A stretch of DNA of 64,000 nucleotides from contig NZ_JAGQBW010000008.1 in assembly GCF_024345835.1 (NCBI RefSeq), positions 62,001 through 126,000 on the forward strand. Reading direction: 5' to 3'. Shown piece by piece: positions 57,580 through 64,000 of this stretch. Every line of letters begins with the position of its first letter. Position 1 is the first letter of the stretch. Under the pieces are notes generated by a model that was not told the origin of the DNA, made no database searches, and was given only the letters and a program-made list of their open reading frames with translations. The translations under genes and the position numbers were made by a program. The DNA comes from Synechococcus sp. HJ21-Hayes (GTDB lineage: Bacteria > Cyanobacteriota > Cyanobacteriia > PCC-6307 > Cyanobiaceae).

Positions 57580-58694
57580 CCGAACAGGCCGCCGAACAGA
57601 CCGCTCTTGTGGGGATGCTTGTGGCCCTTGGCGGTGTGATGGCCCGCCAGTTGCTCCAGCAACTCCCGCTCCTCACCGTTGAGCTTGGTGGGCAGCTGCA
57701 CCTTGAGGCTGATCAGATGGTTGCCGCGGGCCACGGGATTGCCCAGCCTCGGCACCCCCTTGCCGCTAAGGGTGAGCACCGCCCCCGGCTGGGTGCCTGC
57801 CGGGATCTCCAGCGGTGTGGGGCCATCCACGGTATCCACCTCGATGGTGTCGCCCAGGATGGCCTGGAGGTAATTCACGTTCACCTCCGAGTGGATGTTG
57901 ATGCCATCACGCCGCAGGGTGGGGTGCGACTGCACCGTGAGAAACACATAGAGATCGCCGGCGGGACCACCCCGCTGGCCGGCATTGCCCTCGTTGGCCA
58001 CCCGCAGGCGGGTACCGGAATCCACGCCAGCCGGAATGTTGATGCGCAGCTTCTTACGCACCTGCTGCAGGCCCTGGCCACCGCAGGCGTTACAGGGGTC
58101 GGCAATCACCTGGCCCGTGCCCTCGCAGGTGGGGCAGGGAGCCACCTGGGTGAAGCTGCCGAAGGGCGTGCGGGTGGCGCGGCGCACCTGGCCGGCACCG
58201 CCACAGGTGCCACAGGTGGTGGGGCCGCTGCCAGCCTTGGCTCCGGAACCGCTGCAGGTGTTGCAGGTTTCCAGGTGCCGCACCTGAACTTCCTTTTCCT
58301 GGCCGAAGATCGCCTCACTGAAGCTGATCGTGAGATCGAGCCGCAGGTCGTCGCCCTGGCGTGGACCCCGGCGACGCTGGCCCCCGGCCTGGGGCGCGCC
58401 ACCAAAACCGCTAAAGAAGGTCTCGAACAGGTCAGCGAAGCCGCCCATATCGCCCATATCGGGCATGCCACCGCCACCGCCGAGGCCCGCCTCGCCGAAC
58501 TGGTCGTAGCGGGAACGGGTCTGGGGATCGCTGAGCACCTCGTAGGCACGGCCGATCTCCTTGAACTTGTCCTCAGCGCCGGGATCCTTGTTGATGTCTG
58601 GGTGGTACTGGCGAGCCAGGCGGCGGTAAGACCGCTTGAGGGTATCGGCGTCAGCGTCGCGGCTGACCCCCAGCAGGTCGTAATAGTCCGCCAT
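57576..58694 (-). CDS. dnaJ: Chaperone DnaJ
   Basis: 372 residues: J domain ([20 protein letters not shown] with the HPD tripeptide in [12 protein letters not shown]), a Gly/Phe region, a zinc domain with four CxxCxG repeats (CNTCSG, CGTCGG, CPTCEG, CNACGG) and two C-terminal beta domains. It stimulates DnaK. It follows grpE by 3 bases. Full length for the family. Confidence 0.97.
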   Translation of the reverse strand: MADYYDLLGVSRDADADTLKRSYRRLARQYHPDINKDPGAEDKFKEIGRAYEVLSDPQTRSRYDQFGEAGLGGGGGMPDMGDMGGFADLFETFFSGFGGAPQAGGQRRRGPRQGDDLRLDLTISFSEAIFGQEKEVQVRHLETCNTCSGSGAKAGSGPTTCGTCGGAGQVRRATRTPFGSFTQVAPCPTCEGTGQVIADPCNACGGQGLQQVRKKLRINIPAGVDSGTRLRVANEGNAGQRGGPAGDLYVFLTVQSHPTLRRDGINIHSEVNVNYLQAILGDTIEVDTVDGPTPLEIPAGTQPGAVLTLSGKGVPRLGNPVARGNHLISLKVQLPTKLNGEERELLEQLAGHHTAKGHKHPHKSGLFGGLFG

Positions 58695-58697
58695 CGA

Positions 58698-59372
58698 TCA
58701 GGCCTCGTGCTCGGCAGGCGTATCGCCAGCCTGGGGAGCATCGGCCGCGGCGCCCGCGGGGCCAGGCCCCATGGACACCTTCACCAGGGCATGGCGCAGC
58801 ACCCGGCCATTGAGGTGATAGCCCCGCTGCAGCTCGGCGATCACCACATCCTCCACGTGGTCGTCGCTGGGTTCGCGCAGCACCGCCTCGTGCAAGTTGG
58901 GATCGAAGGGCTCACCCTCCACCCGCATCGGCGACACACCCAGCTGCTTGAACACATCAACCAGCTGCTTGTAGAGGCCCTGGTAGCTGCGGTGCAGGGC
59001 CTGGGCCTCCTCATGCTGGGGATCAAGCTGCTGGCGCGCCCGCTCGAAGTTGTCCACCACCGGCAGGATCTCGCTGAGGGTGGAGCAGGCGATCTGCACC
59101 CGAAGGTCGTCCTGGTCGCGGCTCTGGCGCTTGCGGAAATTGTCGAAGTCGGCGGCGATGCGCATGTACTGGCCCCGCACGGTTTCGTGCTCAGCCTGGA
59201 GGCTGCTCAGCTCGGCCTCCAGTTGTCGCACCCGCTCAGCGGGATCACTGGCCTCGGCCGGGGCCTCGCTGACGGCGGAGTTCTCCTCCGGGGCGGCCGT
59301 GGTGGCATCCACGCTGTCTGCACCGATGGCCGCGGCGGGATCCTGGGGGAACGGGGTGGCGTCGCCGCTCAT
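58698..59372 (-). CDS. grpE: Nucleotide exchange factor GrpE
   Basis: 224 residues from ATG 59372 (TTG 59381 also possible). An acidic Ala-rich N terminus is followed by a long coiled coil ([20 protein letters not shown]), [20 protein letters not shown] and the beta domain ending [17 protein letters not shown], which are GrpE signatures. It releases ADP from DnaK. First gene of the grpE-dnaJ-tusA-rsgA reverse-strand unit. No CIRCE operator was seen upstream. Confidence 0.96.
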   Translation of the reverse strand: MSGDATPFPQDPAAAIGADSVDATTAAPEENSAVSEAPAEASDPAERVRQLEAELSSLQAEHETVRGQYMRIAADFDNFRKRQSRDQDDLRVQIACSTLSEILPVVDNFERARQQLDPQHEEAQALHRSYQGLYKQLVDVFKQLGVSPMRVEGEPFDPNLHEAVLREPSDDHVEDVVIAELQRGYHLNGRVLRHALVKVSMGPGPAGAAADAPQAGDTPAEHEA

Positions 59373-59469
59373 GCTGACCAAAAGCTGAGATCTGATCTAG
59401 ACATGTTGATGTGAAAGGGCACCCCCCCACAAGCGGCGGAAGCCCGCACCTCCCGCTCGGGCCACTGGC

Positions 59470-61161
59470 ATGACGCTGACCCCCTCGCGGCCTGTGCCCA
59501 CGGCCACCTTGGCCAGCCAGCAGCGCCTGGAGGTGGAGCTGCTGCTGGGGGAGCCGGTGCTCAGCCCTGGGGAGCTGCAACAGGCGGGAGCCGAGCGCTG
59601 GAGCTGGAGCCCGGCGTTGTCGCGGGCGCGCTGCCAGGAGCTGGGCTGCCTGCCGGTGCGGCAAGAGCAGCAGGAGCTGGTAGTGGCGGTGCCCACCCAC
59701 TGGGCACCAGAGCAACGCCAACAACTCCTGGATCTGGTCGCGGCCCCAGGCGGCAGGCCCGTGGCCCTGCGGCTGGCCCTGCAGCCCGACATCCAAACCG
59801 CCCTGAATGCGTCCCCAGCGCCGCAGCCGGCTCCAGCAGCGGCCCTCACCCCCAAGCCGCGGGCGTCACTACTGCAGGAGATCGACCTCAGCGAAGCGCG
59901 GGAAACGGCCACGGAGGCCGCGCCCGCCGATCTCGATCTGGAGAACAGCGAAGGCGCCAACGCCTCGCCGATCGTGAGCCTGGTGGACAAGGTGCTGGTG
60001 CAGGCCCTCAGCACAGGTGCCAGCGACATCCACATCGAACCCCAGGAAGACGGGTTGGTGGTGCGGTTCCGCCAGGACGGGGTGCTGGAGCAACTGGAAA
60101 AGCTGCCTCGCTCGATTGCGCCGGCAGTGGCCTCCCGGCTCAAGGTGATGGCCGATCTGGACATCGCCGAGCGGCGCCTGCCCCAGGACGGCCGCATCCG
60201 CCGGCGCTACCGGGGCAAGACCTTCGACCTGCGGGTGAGCACCCTGCCCACCCGCTACGGCGAAAAGGTCTGCATGCGGCTGCTGGACAGCGGCGCCACC
60301 CAGCTGGGGCTCGACAAACTGATCACCGACCCCCTGGCCCTGGCCAGCATCCGCGACATGGGCTCCAAGCCCTTCGGGATGATCCTAGTGACCGGCCCCA
60401 CCGGCTCCGGCAAATCCACCACCCTCTACTCCCTGCTGGCGGAACGGAATGACCCGGGCATCAACATCTCCACCGTTGAAGACCCGATCGAATACAGCCT
60501 CAAGGGCATCGCCCAGACCCAGGTGAACCGGGAAAAGGGCTACGACTTCGCCATGGCCCTGCGGGCCTTCATGCGCCAGGACCCCGACGTGCTGCTGGTG
60601 GGAGAAACCCGCGACCTGGAAACCGCCAAGACCGCCATTGAAGCCGCCCTCACCGGCCACCTAGTGCTCACCACCCTGCACTGCAACGACGCCCCCACCG
60701 CCATTGCACGCCTGGCGGAGATGGGGGTGGAGGCCTTCATGGTGAGCGCCTCCCTGATCGGGATCGTGTCCCAGCGGCTGCTGCGGCGGGTGTGCCCCAG
60801 CTGCCGGGTGCCCTATCACCCCAGCGCCCAGGAGCTCGGGCGCTTCGGTCTGTTCGCCGCCAGCGAGCAAAGCATCACCTTCTACCGGGCCAAGCGGGAA
60901 CGCACGGCCCAGGAGGAGGCCTGCCCCCACTGCCAGGGCATCGGCTACAAGGGCCGCATCGGCGTCTACGAGGTGCTGCGCATCAACGAGACCCTTGCCA
61001 GCGCCATCGCTCAGCAGGCCAGCACCGATCAGATCCGCAAGCTGGCGATTGAATCGGGCATGAAAACCCTGCTGGGCTACAGCCTGGATCTAGTGCGCCA
61101 GGGCCACACCTCCCTGGAGGAGGTGGAGCGGATGATCCTCACCGACTCAAGCATGGAATAA
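59470..61161 (+). CDS. pilB: Type IV pilus assembly ATPase PilB
   Basis: 563 residues. N-terminal MshEN/GSPII-like domain, then VTGPTGSGKSTTLYSLLAER (Walker A), the Asp box, DVLLVGETRDLETAKTAIEA (Walker B), the His box (GHLVLTTLHCND) and a tetracysteine zinc site (RVCPSCRVPY, then EEACPHCQGIGYKG). PilB drives pilus extension in motility and DNA uptake. Followed downstream by pilT and pilC. A zinc-ribbon-like stretch continues in frame past its stop. Confidence 0.96.
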   Translation: MTLTPSRPVPTATLASQQRLEVELLLGEPVLSPGELQQAGAERWSWSPALSRARCQELGCLPVRQEQQELVVAVPTHWAPEQRQQLLDLVAAPGGRPVALRLALQPDIQTALNASPAPQPAPAAALTPKPRASLLQEIDLSEARETATEAAPADLDLENSEGANASPIVSLVDKVLVQALSTGASDIHIEPQEDGLVVRFRQDGVLEQLEKLPRSIAPAVASRLKVMADLDIAERRLPQDGRIRRRYRGKTFDLRVSTLPTRYGEKVCMRLLDSGATQLGLDKLITDPLALASIRDMGSKPFGMILVTGPTGSGKSTTLYSLLAERNDPGINISTVEDPIEYSLKGIAQTQVNREKGYDFAMALRAFMRQDPDVLLVGETRDLETAKTAIEAALTGHLVLTTLHCNDAPTAIARLAEMGVEAFMVSASLIGIVSQRLLRRVCPSCRVPYHPSAQELGRFGLFAASEQSITFYRAKRERTAQEEACPHCQGIGYKGRIGVYEVLRINETLASAIAQQASTDQIRKLAIESGMKTLLGYSLDLVRQGHTSLEEVERMILTDSSME

Positions 61162-61272
61162 GAACGGCGTAGCGAGGCCCGCCACACCCTCAGTTGCCAG
61201 GGGTGCGGGGCCGGCCCGCGCGATGAATGGCTGGAGTGTCCCTACTGCCTCACGCCGCGAGGCCAACTCTGA
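61162..61272 (+). other. In-frame zinc-ribbon-like stretch after the pilB stop
   Basis: Directly after the pilB TAA the same frame reads ERRSEARHTLSCQGCGAGPR and DEWLECPYCLTPRGQL before TGA 61270-61272. CxxC...CPYC is a compact zinc-ribbon pattern. No start codon exists inside the stretch, so it is either a former C-terminal extension of PilB cut off by a new stop, or is read by stop-codon readthrough. Confidence 0.4.
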
Positions 61273-61346
61273 GCCCGGCGGGGCCGTTGCCGCACCCCCC
61301 TGCGCTCCACAGACTGCATTCAGGGATCGCCCGCCAGCGCAGCGCC

Positions 61347-62429
61347 ATGGACCTCCAGATCGAAGAGCTGATGGAGGAGCTGGTGCAGGCCGGCGGCAGC
61401 GATCTGCACCTAGCCGCTGGTCAGCCCCCCTACGGCCGCTTCAGCGGCCAGCTCAAGCCCATGCGGGAACAGGCCCTGAGTGAGGACGTGTGCAACCGGT
61501 TGATCTTCTCGATGATCAACAACGCCCAGCGCAAGCAGCTGGAGCAAACCTGGGAGCTCGACTGCGCCTATGGGCTCAAGGGAGTCTCGCGTTTCCGGGT
61601 GAATGTGTACCGCCAGCGGGGCAGCTATGCGGCCTGTCTGCGGGCACTGGGCAACACCATCCCCAGCCTCAAGGCCCTGAATCTGCCGTCGGTGGTGGAG
61701 GAAACCAGCCGGCGGCCCAGGGGGCTGATCCTGGTGACGGGACCCACCGGCTCCGGCAAGACCACCACGCTGGCGGCCCTGCTCAACCACATCAACCAGA
61801 CCCGCGCCGAGCACATCCTCACCATCGAGGACCCAATCGAGTTCACCTACAAAAACGACCAGAGCCTGATCCACCAGCGCCAGCTGGGGGACGACACCCG
61901 CAGCTTCAGCGCAGCCCTGCGGGCTGCCCTGCGGGAGGACCCGGACGTGATCCTGGTGGGGGAGATGCGCGACCTGGAAACCATCCAGCTGGCCATCACC
62001 GCCGCTGAAACAGGCCACCTGGTGTTCGGCACCCTGCACACCAGCTCCGCCTCCCAGACGGTGGACCGCATGGTGGATGTGTTCCCAGGCGATCAACAGA
62101 CCCAGATCCGCGTGCAGCTCAGCAGCTCCCTGGCCGGGGTGTTTTCTCAGACACTGTGCAAGCGGCTCAACCCGGCGCCGGGCCAGTTCGGCCGGGTGAT
62201 GGCCCAGGAAATCCTGATCAACACGCCCGCGATCGCCAACCTGATCCGCGAGGGCAAAACGGCGCAGCTCTATTCCCAGATTCAAACGGGCGGCCAGATG
62301 GGCATGCAGACCCTGGAAAAGGCCCTGGCCGACCTGGTGCTGCAGGAAACCGTGAGCCACGAGGAAGCCATGGCCAAAGCCGGCAAGCCCGATGAACTGG
62401 GCCGCCTGCTCGCCGGCAAGCTGAGCTGA
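61347..62429 (+). CDS. pilT: Type IV pilus retraction ATPase PilT
   Basis: 360 residues from ATG 61347, the usual PilT length; the longer open frame upstream overlaps the pilB tail and is not needed. GGSDLHLAAGQPPYGRFSGQ, LVTGPTGSGKTTTLAALLNH, DVILVGEMRDLETIQLAITA, TGHLVFGTLHTSSASQTVDR and the AIANLIREGKTAQLYSQIQT motif are present. PilT disassembles the pilus for retraction and twitching. Confidence 0.96.
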   Translation: MDLQIEELMEELVQAGGSDLHLAAGQPPYGRFSGQLKPMREQALSEDVCNRLIFSMINNAQRKQLEQTWELDCAYGLKGVSRFRVNVYRQRGSYAACLRALGNTIPSLKALNLPSVVEETSRRPRGLILVTGPTGSGKTTTLAALLNHINQTRAEHILTIEDPIEFTYKNDQSLIHQRQLGDDTRSFSAALRAALREDPDVILVGEMRDLETIQLAITAAETGHLVFGTLHTSSASQTVDRMVDVFPGDQQTQIRVQLSSSLAGVFSQTLCKRLNPAPGQFGRVMAQEILINTPAIANLIREGKTAQLYSQIQTGGQMGMQTLEKALADLVLQETVSHEEAMAKAGKPDELGRLLAGKLS

Positions 62430-63683
62430 ATGCCCATCTTCACCGCCACTTACACCACCCGAGCCGGCCAGACCCGCCAGCTGCAGCTGCAGGCGGCGGA
62501 TGCGGCCAGCGCCAAGCGCGACCTACGCCGCCGGGGCATCGTGCCCACCGGCCTCCAGACCGGCGAGTTGAAAACCCAGCCCAGCCCTCAGGCCAAACCC
62601 AGCGGCAACCTGCTGAGCAGCGATCTCAGCGCGCTGCTGGAGGCCAAGCCCGGCATCCGCGAAAAGGCACTGTTCGCCAACAAGCTGGCCGCCCTGGTGG
62701 ATGCCGGGGTGCCGATCGTGCGCAGCCTGGATCTGGTGGCCGGCCAGCAGCGCATGCCGCTGTTCAAGCGGGCCCTCACCGCCGTGGGCCAGGAGGTGAG
62801 CCAGGGAGGCAACCTGGGCGGTGCCATGCGGCGCTGGCCCAAGGTGTTCGACCAGCTCACCATCGCCATGGTGGAAGCAGGGGAAACCGGCGGGGTGCTG
62901 GATGAAACCCTGCGACGCCTGGCGAAATTGCTGGAGGGCAACGCCAAGCTGCAGAACCAGATCAAGGGCGCCATGGGCTACCCGGTGGCGGTGCTGGTGA
63001 TCGCCGTGCTGGTGTTCTTGGGGATGACGATCTTCCTGATCCCCACCTTTGCCGGCATCTTCGAAGACCTGGGCGCCGAGCTGCCGCTGTTCACCCAGTT
63101 GATGGTGGACCTGAGCAAGGTGCTGCGCTCCTCGTTTTCCGTGCTGCTGGGCGGCGGGATCCTGGTGGGGGGCTGGCTGTTCAGCCGCTACTACGCCACC
63201 CCGGTAGGCCGGCGCAAGGTGGATGCTCTGCTGCTGAAGCTGCCCCTGTTCGGGGACCTGCTGCAGAAAACAGCCACCGCCCAGTTCTGCCGCACCTTCA
63301 GCTCGCTCACCCGGGCCGGTGTGCCGATCCTGCTTTCGCTGGAGATCGTGCAGGAAACCGCCGGGAACAGCGTGATCGGCGACGCCATCGTGGACTCCCG
63401 ACGGGATGTGCAGGAGGGCATTCCCCTGAGCGTGGCCCTCAGCCGCAAACAGGTGTTCCCCGATCTGGCCCTGAGCATGCTGGCCATTGGCGAGGAAACC
63501 GGCCAGATGGACGCCATGCTCTCCAAGGTGGCGGACTTCTACGAAGACGAGGTGGAGGCCGCCGTGAAGGCCCTCACCTCCATGCTGGAGCCGGCCATGA
63601 TCGTGATCGTGGGCGGCATCGTGGGCTCGATCCTGCTGGCGATGTACCTACCGATGTTCTCGATCTTCGATCAGATCAAATAG
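62430..63683 (+). CDS. pilC: Type IV pilus inner-membrane protein PilC
   Basis: 417 residues starting at the base after the pilT stop. Two GspF/PilC domains (KALFANKLAALVDAGVPIVR, then TAQFCRTFSSLTRAGVPILL) each followed by EAGETGGVLDETLRRLA or AIGEETGQMDAMLSKVADFY, with three membrane segments. It forms the platform on which PilB and PilT act. Convergent overlap of 8 bases with the next gene. Confidence 0.96.
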   Translation: MPIFTATYTTRAGQTRQLQLQAADAASAKRDLRRRGIVPTGLQTGELKTQPSPQAKPSGNLLSSDLSALLEAKPGIREKALFANKLAALVDAGVPIVRSLDLVAGQQRMPLFKRALTAVGQEVSQGGNLGGAMRRWPKVFDQLTIAMVEAGETGGVLDETLRRLAKLLEGNAKLQNQIKGAMGYPVAVLVIAVLVFLGMTIFLIPTFAGIFEDLGAELPLFTQLMVDLSKVLRSSFSVLLGGGILVGGWLFSRYYATPVGRRKVDALLLKLPLFGDLLQKTATAQFCRTFSSLTRAGVPILLSLEIVQETAGNSVIGDAIVDSRRDVQEGIPLSVALSRKQVFPDLALSMLAIGEETGQMDAMLSKVADFYEDEVEAAVKALTSMLEPAMIVIVGGIVGSILLAMYLPMFSIFDQIK

Positions 63684-64000
63684 CCGAGGCGGCGGCGGCG
63701 ATTGCCTCGCCGGCGAGCCAGCCGGAACTCCAGCAGTGTTGGAAGTTGAACCCTCCGGTGACGCCATCCACGTCCAGCAGTTCCCCCACCAGATACAGGC
63801 CGGGCACCTGGCGGCTCTCCATCGTGGCCAGGTTCATCTCCCCCAGGGGCACCCCCCCGGCGGTCACAAATTCCTCGCCGAAGGGGCCGCGGCCGGCCAC
63901 CGGATAGCGGCTGGCGCGCAGGGCCTGGATTAGCCCCTGTTGCTGCGGTTTGGTGAGGTCGGCCCAGCGCCGCTCGGCCTCCACCCCCTGCTGCTCCAGC
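63676..64000 (-). CDS. HI0933/YhiN-family flavoprotein, C-terminal part (partial)
   Basis: The frame is open from the right edge to the stop at 63676. Visible: GEEFVTAGGVPLGEMNLATM, ESRQVPGLYLVGELLDVDGV and TGGFNFQHCWSSGWLAGEA. These are the C-terminal FAD-binding blocks of the HI0933-like NAD(P)/FAD-dependent oxidoreductase family (VTxGGV, PGLYxxGElLDVdG.tGGyN.Q). The 5' part lies outside the window. Cellular substrate unknown. Confidence 0.9.
   Translation of the reverse strand, partial: LEQQGVEAERRWADLTKPQQQGLIQALRASRYPVAGRGPFGEEFVTAGGVPLGEMNLATMESRQVPGLYLVGELLDVDGVTGGFNFQHCWSSGWLAGEAIAAAASAI

Noticed and set aside
57609-59414. A 601-codon open frame antisense to dnaJ and grpE
   Set aside because: It spans two certain genes in the opposite frame and encodes no recognisable protein.

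Overview
The window comes from a high-GC unicellular cyanobacterium of the Synechococcus/Cyanobium type. The evidence is two high-light-inducible (Hlip) genes, a DUF1651 protein (a family I know from picocyanobacteria), a Gap2-type GAPDH, a TLP40-like lumenal cyclophilin and a pilB-pilT-pilC pilus operon. No ribosomal RNA, complete tRNA, CRISPR array or replication origin was seen.

Positions 1 to about 42.13 kb are accessory DNA and 42.13 to 64 kb are chromosomal core. The junction is a 46-bp copy of the 3' half of a tRNA-Gly(CCC) gene at 42084-42129, which reads as the distal attachment site of an integrated island whose intact tRNA and other end lie left of the window. No integrase gene is present, but the reading frame running into the tRNA copy looks like an integrase tail. 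Island layout: 0-14.6 kb holds phage-derived structural genes (LysM tail-type protein, scaffold-like protein, HK97-type major capsid protein, head and tail accessory proteins, a seven-bladed propeller fibre). They are interrupted by an Hlip cluster and by a reverse-strand block with a sigma factor, a holin-like protein, an L,D-transpeptidase-fold lysin candidate and a PD-(D/E)XK-like nuclease. No terminase or portal was found here. 15.0-16.2 kb holds two nuclease genes. 16.2-29.0 kb is a complete type 3 BREX defence operon (brxF-brxC-pglX-brxHII-pglZ-brxA), with a TPR/unknown gene pair just upstream. 31.5-33.2 kb has small phage- or plasmid-like genes, one frameshifted. 33.3-36.9 kb is a visibly AT-richer operon of a PP2C phosphatase, a kinase with an FHA-like tail, a kinase with a cold-shock-like tail and a small HTH-like protein. 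I consider this the best candidate for an undescribed system. 37.2-39.6 kb is a phage-type recombination cassette (SLOG/DUF2493, Gp157-like, Rad52-like). 40.0-41.7 kb is an IS3-family element with a canonical frameshift site.

The core section carries an AbrB-like half protein, secreted and lipoprotein genes, a SNF2-type helicase, an HNH protein, an SDR protein, pdxA, accB, efp, the lumenal cyclophilin, thiL, gap2, murC-murB, an EbfC/YbaB protein, rsgA, a TusA-like protein, dnaJ, grpE, pilB, pilT, pilC and the end of an HI0933-type flavoprotein. These cover B6, fatty-acid and thiamine cofactor synthesis, glycolysis/Calvin cycle, peptidoglycan precursors, translation, chaperones and type IV pili.

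Three similar palindromic sites (AGTACAGG followed by NGNAC, or one-base variants) resemble the cyanobacterial LexA box. Two lie in front of island genes and one in front of a core gene, so part of the island may respond to DNA damage. All family assignments come from reading the translated sequence; no database search was run.
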